5,904 nt of DNA from Chloroflexota bacterium (GTDB taxonomy: Bacteria > Chloroflexota > Dehalococcoidia > Tepidiformales > Tepidiformaceae), in contig JAKALX010000253.1 of the NCBI GenBank assembly GCA_021823905.1, positions 1 through 5,904 of the forward strand, in the 5' to 3' direction. Positions 1 through 5,744 of this stretch are shown in pieces (the stretch's first letter is position 1; the number at the start of each line of letters is the position of its first letter). Made by a program: the position numbers and the translations under genes. The notes under the pieces were generated by a model. That model had not been told where the DNA came from and did no database searches. It worked only from the letters and a program-made list of their open reading frames with translations.

Positions 1-272
1 TCGTCTTTCTGTTGGAATTCGCCCTTGATGGTGAGGACGTCATCTTCCACGGCGATGTCGATGTCCTTCGGATCGATGCCGGGGACAGCGGCCTTGACGA
101 CGAAACTGTCGCCATTCTCGATGACGTCGAGGCCGAGACTGGAGGGACCAAGCTCCTCGCTGCCGCGGAAGGCCGGGATGCGGCCGAAGCTCTGTTCGAA
201 GAGGCGGTCCATCATGTTGCGCATGCTGGCGATCTCGGTAGCGGGGTCCCAGCGGGTGATAGCGGTCGGCAC
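1..272 (-). CDS. Small heat-shock protein, Hsp20/alpha-crystallin family (N-terminal part, runs off left edge)
   Basis: Reading the minus strand from a GTG at 272 gives 90 codons with no stop before the window edge. The start is supported by AAAGGAGAT at 286-278, with 7 nt between GGAG and the GTG. The protein begins MPTAITRWDP and has a short amphipathic N-terminal arm (ASMRNMMDRLFEQSFG, residues 15-30) typical of class A bacterial Hsp20. From about residue 47 the alpha-crystallin domain begins: LGLDVIENGDSFVVKAAVPG (47-66) and then DVLTIKGE (78-85). The rest of the domain and the C-terminal I-x-I tail lie outside the window. Family role: an ATP-independent cytoplasmic holdase that binds unfolding proteins and hands them to DnaK or Clp machines. 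It is transcribed divergently from the dnaJ-hspR-clpC operon, so the two probably share control. Family assignment is firm; the symbol is left open because Hsp20 paralogues cannot be told apart here. Confidence 0.93.
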   Translation of the reverse strand, partial: MPTAITRWDPATEIASMRNMMDRLFEQSFGRIPAFRGSEELGPSSLGLDVIENGDSFVVKAAVPGIDPKDIDIAVEDDVLTIKGEFQQKD

Positions 273-431
273 GGTTGATCTCCTTTCACTGCAAGTGTTC
301 GTGGTGGCTAAGCCCCTCATCACGTTAGGATCGCTTGGATCGGCTACGCAAGAGGTCTGCTAAAGAAATTGTCAACTCATGCATCATAGCTCTTGTGAGA
401 TGGCCGGCCGCCACGTAGTCTAGAGGACGCG
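273..431. promoter_or_regulatory. Divergent control region between hsp20 and the dnaJ operon
   Basis: These 159 bp separate the two divergent starts, so promoters for both must lie here. Seen directly: a perfect TTGACA on the minus strand (375-370), whose complement also reads TTGTCA on plus (369-374), but with no good -10 box at 16-18 nt on either side; a tandem GGATCG at 328-333 and 337-342 (9-bp period); a small dyad CACT-GCA-AGTG (287-297) just upstream of the hsp20 ribosome site; and two HAIR-like half-sites, ACTCATG (375-381) and CTTGTGAG (392-399), in everted rather than inverted order. The HspR consensus (CTTGAGT-N7-ACTCAAG) and the HrcA CIRCE palindrome are both absent in canonical form. 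Shared repression by the HspR encoded downstream is an inference. Confidence 0.55.
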
Positions 432-1454
432 ATGGCCAGGAAAGACCTCTATGAAACGCTTGAAGTCCCGCGCAACGCCTCTGAGAAGGAGATCCGTGGC
501 GCGTACCGCAAGCTCGCGCGGAAGTACCACCCCGACGTGAATCCGAACGACCGCGCGGCCGAGATGCGATTCAAGGAGATCAACGCGGCCCACGAGGTGC
601 TCTCGGATCCGGAGAAACGCAAGAAGTACGACAAGTACGGCGACCGCTGGGAGATGGCCGACCAGATCGAGGAGAACCAACGCCGCACCTCGGCGGCGGG
701 CTGGGCGCGCCAGGGGGGCGGCAGCACCGTCTTCGGTGGCGGAGACGCCGGCGACTTCGGCTCGATCTTCGAGAACCTCTTCCGGCGCGAGCGCGGCGGG
801 CCCCGCGGACAGGCTGCACAGCGCCGTGGACAGGACCTGGAGACACCCGTCGAGGCATCACTCGAAGAGGCCTACCGTGGAACCGTTCGCGTGCTCAATC
901 TCCAGAGCCCGGAGCCGTGTAAGACGTGCGGCGGCACTGGCGAGGTGGCGGGCGCGATCTGCCACGCCTGCGAAGGGATGGGCCAGGTCACCCGCACGCG
1001 GCGGATCGAAGTCAAGGTTCCGCCCGGCGTGAAGACGGGGTCGCGCGTGCGCGTGGCGGGCGAAGGGCACCCCGGCGTCAACGGCGGCCCGCCGGGCGAT
1101 CTCTACCTGGTCGTGACCGTGCAGCCGCACAACCGGTTCGAGCGCAAGGGTGACGACCTCTACGTCGACGCGAACGTGCCGTATTACGACGCCGTGCTCG
1201 GCGGCGAGGCGGAGATCCCGACGATGACGGGCCGCGTGGCCCTGCGCATTCCCGAACTCACGCAGAACGGGCGGCAGATCCGGCTCAAAGGCAAGGGCAT
1301 GCCAGTGCTCGGCAAGGCCGACCAGGCGGGCGACCTCTTCGTTCGCGTCCACGTCCAGTTGCCGGAGCACCTTTCGCCCGAGGAGCGCGGCCACTTCGAA
1401 GCGCTCCGGCAGTTGCAGGCCCAGCGGCCGGCTGGCGCGCGGGAGGGGAGCTAG
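432..1454 (+). CDS. dnaJ: DnaJ/CbpA-type co-chaperone with a reduced, two-repeat zinc domain
   Basis: This 340-residue protein starts at ATG 432, with AGAGG at 422-426 placed 5 nt upstream. The J domain occupies residues 1-70 with the HPD triad at 33-35 (KYHPDVN), the motif that stimulates DnaK ATPase. A Gly-rich, Phe-containing linker follows (95-117, including FGGGDAGDFG). The substrate-binding region from about 135 onward contains only two zinc repeats, CKTCGGTG (163-170) and CHACEGMG (177-184), where standard DnaJ has four. VPPGVKTGSRVRVAGEG (196-212) and RIPELTQNGRQIRLKGKGMP (272-291) are hallmark segments of the C-terminal beta domains. Length is between CbpA (about 300) and DnaJ (about 375). 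It acts in the cytoplasm with DnaK, which is not encoded here. First gene of an operon with hspR, whose ATG lies 2 nt after its TAG. The spacing of the two Cys pairs suggests zinc site I is kept and site II lost (inference). Confidence 0.95.
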   Translation: MARKDLYETLEVPRNASEKEIRGAYRKLARKYHPDVNPNDRAAEMRFKEINAAHEVLSDPEKRKKYDKYGDRWEMADQIEENQRRTSAAGWARQGGGSTVFGGGDAGDFGSIFENLFRRERGGPRGQAAQRRGQDLETPVEASLEEAYRGTVRVLNLQSPEPCKTCGGTGEVAGAICHACEGMGQVTRTRRIEVKVPPGVKTGSRVRVAGEGHPGVNGGPPGDLYLVVTVQPHNRFERKGDDLYVDANVPYYDAVLGGEAEIPTMTGRVALRIPELTQNGRQIRLKGKGMPVLGKADQAGDLFVRVHVQLPEHLSPEERGHFEALRQLQAQRPAGAREGS

Positions 1455-1456
1455 GC

Positions 1457-1822
1457 ATGGCCCGCAACCGCTCCTCTGAGCCCGGCGAGGGCGGCGTCCC
1501 CGACGACGAGCCATGCTACGTCATCTCCATCGCCGCCCGCCTCGTCGGCATGCACCAGCAGACCCTCCGCTACTACGAGCGCGCGGGGCTCATCGAGCCG
1601 AAGCGCACAACCGGCAACATTCGCATGTATTCGAACCGCGACATCCAGCGGATCCGGCAGGCACAGCGCCTGGTCGACGAGCTGGGAGTCAACCTCGCGG
1701 GGGTCGACATCATCGTCCGCATGAGCGAGCAGATCCAGGCGCTTCAGGATGAGCTGGCCCAGGCTCTTGCCGAGATCGACCGGATGCGGTCGATCCGCCT
1801 GCCCGCTCCTTACCAGGGCTGA
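1457..1822 (+). CDS. hspR: HspR-like heat-shock repressor, MerR family
   Basis: A 121-residue protein starting at ATG 1457; GGAGGGGAG at 1442-1450, inside the end of dnaJ, gives 6-nt spacing and implies coupled translation. After a polar, probably disordered first 19 residues comes the MerR winged helix-turn-helix: YVISIAARLVGMHQQTLRYY (21-40) and ERAGLIEPKR (41-50), then the wing with NIRMYSNRDIQRIR (54-67). GVNLAGVDIIVRM (77-89) is the segment typical of HspR rather than metal-sensing MerR proteins, and residues 89-111 (SEQIQALQDELAQALAEIDR and on) form a dimerising coiled coil. There is no C-terminal metal or drug-binding domain. In actinobacteria HspR represses dnaK, clpB and hsp20 operons at HAIR sites, with DnaK as co-repressor. 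Its place between dnaJ and clpC implies autoregulation of this operon. The symbol is by similarity; a different HspR paralogue is possible. Confidence 0.88.
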   Translation: MARNRSSEPGEGGVPDDEPCYVISIAARLVGMHQQTLRYYERAGLIEPKRTTGNIRMYSNRDIQRIRQAQRLVDELGVNLAGVDIIVRMSEQIQALQDELAQALAEIDRMRSIRLPAPYQG

Positions 1823-1829
1823 CGCCGCT

Positions 1830-1928
1830 GAGTGCTGAGTGCGGAGTGCTCAGTGCTGAACGACACCAATCCCCACCAACGCTATCAGGTGGCCGAGCTC
1901 AGCACTTCGCGCTCGGCACCCAGCACTT
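1830..1928. repeat. Heptamer-repeat inverted repeat (large stem-loop) between hspR and clpC
   Basis: The left arm (1830-1857) is four tandem heptamers, GAGTGCT, GAGTGCG, GAGTGCT and CAGTGCT. The right arm (1901-1928) is four heptamers of the opposite sense, AGCACTT, CGCGCTC, GGCACCC and AGCACTT. Pairing 1830-1859 against 1899-1928 is in register: by hand count 24 Watson-Crick pairs, 2 G-U pairs and 4 mismatches out of 30. The loop (1860-1898) holds a second small hairpin, CCACC (1873-1877) with GGTGG (1888-1892). The right arm ends 5 nt before the clpC ribosome site. No T-run follows, so an ordinary intrinsic terminator is unlikely. It may be a dispersed genomic repeat, an RNA-processing site, or a translation or attenuation element for clpC; the sequence alone does not decide. 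Confidence 0.85.
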
Positions 1929-1933
1929 CTCCC

Positions 1934-1939
1934 GGAGGG
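1934..1939 (+). promoter_or_regulatory. Ribosome binding site that fixes the clpC start
   Basis: GGAGGG lies 8 nt before the ATG at 1948. A GTG at 1846 is in the same open frame and would add 34 residues, but those are translated from the inverted repeat and have no ribosome site or family similarity. The ATG at 1951 is a less well-spaced alternative, one codon later. Confidence 0.85.
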
Positions 1940-1947
1940 ATACCCAA

Positions 1948-4416
1948 ATGATGCGACAGGACCGATTCACCGAGCAGGCCCAGCAGGTGCTGGCGAACTC
2001 GCAGGAGATCGTGCGTCAGCAGCGCCACAGCCAGTGGGGCGTGCCGCACGTGCTCGCCGCGCTCGTCAGCTTCCAGGGCGGCCTCGCGGAGCAGGTGCTA
2101 CAGAAGCTCAACGTCGACATGGGCCGCCTCCGACAGCACGTCGGCCAGGTGCTGGCGGCGATGCCGAAACTCCAGTACGACGTTGTCCAGATCTACACGA
2201 CGCCCGAGGTGGTTCGCATGCTCGAGGTCGCGAACGCGGAGGCCGAGCGGCTGAAGGATGAGTACGTCGGCGTCGAGCACCTGCTCATCGCCGTCGCCGA
2301 CAACGAGGAGAGTGGCACAACGCGGCTGCTCGCCGAGGCGGGCGTGACCAAAGAGGGCATCTACAAGGCGCTCCAGGAGATCCGCGGCAAGAGCCGGGTG
2401 ACGAGCCCGACCGCCGAAGCGCGCTATCAGAGCCTCGAAAAGTACTCGACCGACCTCACCGAGCTGGCGAAGCAGGGCAAGCTCGACCCGGTGATCGGGC
2501 GCGACACGGAGGTGCGGCGGGTGATGCAGATCCTCAACCGGCGCACGAAGAACAACCCGGTGATCATCGGCGAGGCGGGAGTCGGCAAGACGGCGATCGT
2601 CGAAGGGCTCGCCCAGCGCATCGCCAATGGCGACGTGCCCGAAAACCTGCGCGACAAGCGCATCCTCGCGCTCGACATGGGCGCGCTGGTCGCCGGCTCC
2701 AAGTTCCGCGGAGAGTTTGAGGAGCGCCTCAAGGCCGTGATGGAGGAGGTGAAGCAGTCGCAGGGCGAGGTCATCCTCTTCATCGACGAGCTCCACACGG
2801 TGATGGGCGCGGGCGGCGCCGACGGCGCGATCGACGCGTCGAACCTGATGAAGCCGGCGCTGGCCCGCGGCGAGCTTCACGCCATCGGCGCGACGACGCT
2901 CGACGAGTACCGCACGCGCATCGAGAAGGATCCGGCGCTCGAGCGGCGCTTCTCGCCGGTGCACGTCGATGAGCCGAGCGTGGAGGACACGATCGCGATC
3001 CTCCGCGGCATCCGGCCGAAGTACGAGGCGCACCACAAGGTCGAGATCACGGACGAGGCGATCGAGGCGGCCGCGCGGCTCTCCGAGCGTTACCTCACCG
3101 AGCGGCGCCTGCCGGACAAGGCGATCGACCTTATCGACGAAGCCGCTTCGAAGCACGTGATCGACGCGCAGGAGCTCCCGGAGCCGATTCGGGTGCTGCA
3201 GACGCGGCTCGAGGACCTGGGCAACCAGGCCGACGCCGCCATCCAGAAGGAGGACTACGAGGCCTCCGCGCGCATCAAACAGGAGGTGCTCCAAGTCCAG
3301 GAGGAATACGGCCGGCTGCGTGCCGAGTGGGCGAAGGAGCACAACGTCGACCTGCGCGTAACCGCCGAGGACATCGCCTCGCTCGTTGGTCAGATGACGG
3401 GCATCCCCGTGTCGCGCCTGGAAGAGACGGAGAGCGACAAGCTCCTGAAGATGGAGGACTACCTGCACGAGCGGGTGATCGGCCAGGACCGCGCGATCGT
3501 CGCCCTGAGTGACGCCATTCGCCGGGCGCGCGCCGGCCTCAAGGATCCGAGCCGGCCGATCGGGTCGTTCATCTTCCTCGGCCCGACCGGCGTGGGGAAG
3601 ACGGAGCTCGCCAAGACGCTCGCCGAGTACCTGTTCGACGACGAGGACGCGATGATCCGGCTGGACATGTCGGAGTTCCAGGAGCGCCACACCGTCAGCC
3701 GCCTCATTGGCTCACCCCCCGGCTACGTCGGCTACGATGAAGGCGGCGGCCTGACCGAGGCCGTTCGCCGACGGCCCTACCGCGTCATCCTTTTCGACGA
3801 GATCGAAAAGGCGCACCCGGACGTCTTCAACACGCTCCTCCAGATTCTCGATGACGGCCGCCTGACCGACGGCCACGGCCGCACGGTCGACTTTCGCAAC
3901 ACGGTCATCATCATGACGAGCAACCTGGGCACGGGCCTGCAGGAGCGGGCGACGCTGGGCTTCACCCGCCGCAACGACGACGCGAACGACCACGAACGCC
4001 TGAAGGAGTCGGTCGAAAAGGCGCTGCGCGAGCACTTCCGGCCGGAGTTCCTGAACCGGATCGACGAAACCATCGTCTTCGAGCCGCTGACTCGCGCCGA
4101 ACTCCAGAAGATCGTCGACCTGCTCGCCAACGAGGTACGAGAGCGTATGTCCGACCGCCAGATCGACTTCGAGCTGACGCTCGCCGCCAAGGACGAGCTC
4201 GTCCGCGAGGGCTACGACCCGGCGTTCGGCGCACGCCCACTGCGGCGCACGGTTCAGCGGCGCGTGGAGAACGAGCTAGCGAAGCGCATCCTCACCGGCG
4301 AGTTCCACGACGGCCAATGCGTGACCGTGGACTTCGCGGACGGCGAGTACCGCTTCACGGCGCGCGAATCCGAACACGCGGCGGAGCATGAGCCGGAGGC
4401 GGTGGCGGCGGGGTAA
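1948..4416 (+). CDS. clpC: ClpC-type AAA+ unfoldase, ATP-binding subunit of a Clp protease
   Basis: This 822-residue Hsp100 protein starts MMRQDRFTEQ. The Clp N-domain with its two repeats covers about 1-145. The first AAA+ module has Walker A GEAGVGKT (208-215), pore loop KFRGEFEER (252-260), Walker B VILFIDE (275-281) and arginine fingers in LERRF (331-335). The middle domain is short and contains a UVR-like motif, AIQKEDYEASARIKQEV (431-447), as in ClpC; ClpB has a much longer coiled coil. The second module has Walker A GPTGVGKT (545-552), pore loop GYVGYDEGG (592-600), Walker B VILFDE (613-618), sensor TSN (657-659) and sensor-2 GARPLRR (761-767). LGF at 670-672 sits where ClpC/ClpA carry the ClpP-docking loop, which ClpB lacks. 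It would unfold substrates for ClpP in the cytoplasm. Last gene of the operon, 125 nt after hspR. Automated pipelines may call it ClpB. Confidence 0.95.
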   Translation: MMRQDRFTEQAQQVLANSQEIVRQQRHSQWGVPHVLAALVSFQGGLAEQVLQKLNVDMGRLRQHVGQVLAAMPKLQYDVVQIYTTPEVVRMLEVANAEAERLKDEYVGVEHLLIAVADNEESGTTRLLAEAGVTKEGIYKALQEIRGKSRVTSPTAEARYQSLEKYSTDLTELAKQGKLDPVIGRDTEVRRVMQILNRRTKNNPVIIGEAGVGKTAIVEGLAQRIANGDVPENLRDKRILALDMGALVAGSKFRGEFEERLKAVMEEVKQSQGEVILFIDELHTVMGAGGADGAIDASNLMKPALARGELHAIGATTLDEYRTRIEKDPALERRFSPVHVDEPSVEDTIAILRGIRPKYEAHHKVEITDEAIEAAARLSERYLTERRLPDKAIDLIDEAASKHVIDAQELPEPIRVLQTRLEDLGNQADAAIQKEDYEASARIKQEVLQVQEEYGRLRAEWAKEHNVDLRVTAEDIASLVGQMTGIPVSRLEETESDKLLKMEDYLHERVIGQDRAIVALSDAIRRARAGLKDPSRPIGSFIFLGPTGVGKTELAKTLAEYLFDDEDAMIRLDMSEFQERHTVSRLIGSPPGYVGYDEGGGLTEAVRRRPYRVILFDEIEKAHPDVFNTLLQILDDGRLTDGHGRTVDFRNTVIIMTSNLGTGLQERATLGFTRRNDDANDHERLKESVEKALREHFRPEFLNRIDETIVFEPLTRAELQKIVDLLANEVRERMSDRQIDFELTLAAKDELVREGYDPAFGARPLRRTVQRRVENELAKRILTGEFHDGQCVTVDFADGEYRFTARESEHAAEHEPEAVAAG

Positions 4417-4495
4417 TGATCACCGCTCGCTTGACCGAGAGGTTGCGCTCGAACAGTGGCCGCCTCGCATTGTGATGGGTGACAATATGTCGAGT

Positions 4496-5593
4496 TCAGC
4501 GACTGTTTCCACCGTCGGAGACGAGGATCCGGCCAACCGATGCTTCCTGGTAGGCGCCCCACAGGGCTTCTAACACATCCGTCGAGATCTCCTCGCATGC
4601 CAGATACGGGTTTGGCACGGCAGGAAGCAGGGCTCGGAGTTTGTCGACTGAATCAGGCGCTCGGCGCCCAGCCACGGAGAGGTGGAAGCTCACACCGGGC
4701 CGCCTCTTCTCAGCCCAGAAAGCGGCGATACCGACGTCCTCCCCTACCACGAGAACCTTTAGCACCCGACGACCGTTTCCGATGCTCGTCGTAAGGCGAG
4801 CAAATCCCGCTGATTCCAATCGCTTCGCCCATTGGGTCAGTGCGGTCAATGACTCCCGGTGCTCAGGCGCGACCTCCGAGATGAACTCCTCGAATGACGC
4901 CGCTCCTGGAAGCGACGGCCCCCGCTGTCGCGTGCTGGGCTCACCGAGTGCGGCACGCATCCGTCTTCCAGAATCGTGAGAACTCGAATCTATCCGCTGA
5001 GGCACGACGACTTGAGCCCCATTCACGGCATAAGACGACACAGAGACTAGGTCGATAGCCAATCTTTCGTCCGTCACGCGCTCCAGATAGCCCACCAGCC
5101 GGGATAGGTCCTCTGGAACTTCGTCGAGCACCAGAACCAACCGAAACCAGCCTTCGGCTAGACTCGCATGCAATCCCTGCTCCCAAGTGGCTTTGTCGAA
5201 CAGGTCATCGCCAAAAGACCGCGAAACAGCCTCGACGAGCGTTGCGCCGCCCAAGCCCTGTCCGAGCACCTCAGTAAGACCTGCTGCATCCATCCCTTGC
5301 AGGTACGCGGCGTACGCCAGCACTTGGGCCACAACTGCTCGCCTTGCTTCGCTGTTTCTGGCGAGCTTCACCTCGATCACAACGAGCCGGCCCGAATCTT
5401 CGACAGCCAAGATATCCGCATATCCGCTTCCGAGTTGGACCTCTCTTCCTAGAACCGCCAACCTGGGCTTGCCAAGCAGCGGAAGCAACTCAGGCGATGC
5501 GGCAACCAGGTCGTGAAGCGCAGCTTCAGCCGGGAAGCTCGCAGGGTTCAGAAGTTTCCATGAGCCTCCGTCGTTTTGCCAAACTGCAGGCAC
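4496..5593 (-). CDS. PD-(D/E)XK nuclease-like protein with unrecognised C-terminal region
   Basis: Read from GTG 5593 this is a 365-residue protein beginning MPAVWQNDGGSWKLLNPASF. GGAGGAG at 5606-5600, 6 nt upstream, decides the start; an in-frame GTG at 5698 would add 35 residues but has no such site. The N-terminal third carries a RecB/NucS-like PD-(D/E)XK core: E23 in FPAEAALHDLV, D60 in GYADILAVE, E74 and K76 in VVIEVKL, and Q90 with Y94 in AQVLAYAAYL. An alpha/beta segment follows (FRLVLVLDEVPEDLSRLVGY, about 150-169) and then a conserved-looking stretch ending in VVVP (195-198). After a polar linker, about residues 233-355 form a separate domain (from SFEEFISEVAPEH to LEALWGAYQEAS) that I cannot name. 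Nuclease activity is inferred from the motif; substrate and role are unknown. It converges on clpC across a 79-nt gap, and sampled lines have lower GC than the operon. Confidence 0.8.
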   Translation of the reverse strand: MPAVWQNDGGSWKLLNPASFPAEAALHDLVAASPELLPLLGKPRLAVLGREVQLGSGYADILAVEDSGRLVVIEVKLARNSEARRAVVAQVLAYAAYLQGMDAAGLTEVLGQGLGGATLVEAVSRSFGDDLFDKATWEQGLHASLAEGWFRLVLVLDEVPEDLSRLVGYLERVTDERLAIDLVSVSSYAVNGAQVVVPQRIDSSSHDSGRRMRAALGEPSTRQRGPSLPGAASFEEFISEVAPEHRESLTALTQWAKRLESAGFARLTTSIGNGRRVLKVLVVGEDVGIAAFWAEKRRPGVSFHLSVAGRRAPDSVDKLRALLPAVPNPYLACEEISTDVLEALWGAYQEASVGRILVSDGGNSR

Positions 5594-5744
5594 GTCCGTC
5601 TCCTCCGCCCTGTCCTCGCGGGAACCCGCGCGGTGTCTACCTACGAGAAGGGCTCCGTCGAAGACTATAGCCAAGCGATGCGGCGGTCCGCCAGACACGG
5701 TCGGTCGGTGTCGGTGCGAATGAAGCCTCAGCGAGCTGCGCCCC
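5594..5744 (-). promoter_or_regulatory. Leader and candidate promoter of the nuclease-like gene
   Basis: This 151-nt gap separates two minus-strand genes. On the minus strand it has TATAGT at 5669-5664, a fair -10 box, with no convincing -35 box at 17-19 nt (GGCGGA-like sequence only). The remaining leader of about 60 nt contains a GC-rich hairpin, CGCGGG (5617-5622) against CCCGCG (5625-5630), ending 10 nt upstream of the ribosome site at 5606-5600. A short CGGT-rich stretch lies at 5698-5716. No terminator is visible for the upstream gene. Confidence 0.35.
5600..5606 (-). promoter_or_regulatory. Ribosome binding site that fixes the start of the nuclease-like gene
   Basis: GGAGGAG on the minus strand, 6 nt before the GTG at 5593. 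It favours this start over the longer in-frame option at 5698, whose extra 35 residues look like translated leader. Confidence 0.8.

Noticed and set aside
12..363. Two plus-strand open frames over the left edge
   Set aside because: Both are antisense shadows of the Hsp20 gene, whose protein sequence is unmistakable.
393..421. TTGTGA-N17-TAGTCT as the dnaJ promoter
   Set aside because: It would start transcription at about 428, removing the AGAGG ribosome site at 422-426 and leaving almost no leader.
858..1514. 218-codon minus-strand open frame opposite dnaJ and the hspR start
   Set aside because: Arg/Ala/His-rich shadow of dnaJ with no family features; it runs across two real genes.
1830..1928. 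Heptamers match the core of CIRCE half-sites (GAGTGCT/AGCACTC), suggesting an HrcA operator
   Set aside because: CIRCE needs AGCACTC first and GAGTGCT second with a 9-nt gap. Here the order is reversed, the loop is about 40 nt, and the units are tandem arrays. No HrcA gene is in the window.
2098..3690. 530-codon open frame on the minus strand opposite clpC
   Set aside because: It is a mirror of the GC-rich clpC codons, has a low-complexity Leu/Arg/Val composition and no recognisable domain, and overlaps a certain gene.
4469..4486. ATTGT/ACAAT dyad in the convergent gap as a terminator
   Set aside because: Only 5 A/T-rich pairs with an 8-nt loop and no T-run on either strand; too weak to call.
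4930..4958. GCGTGC/GCACGC inverted repeat resembling another heptamer element
   Set aside because: Six pairs with a 17-nt loop inside a coding region; expected by chance at this GC content.
5594..5698. Longer start (GTG 5698) for the nuclease-like protein
   Set aside because: The added 35 residues have no ribosome site and cross a likely -10 box and a hairpin; GGAGGAG sits 6 nt before GTG 5593.
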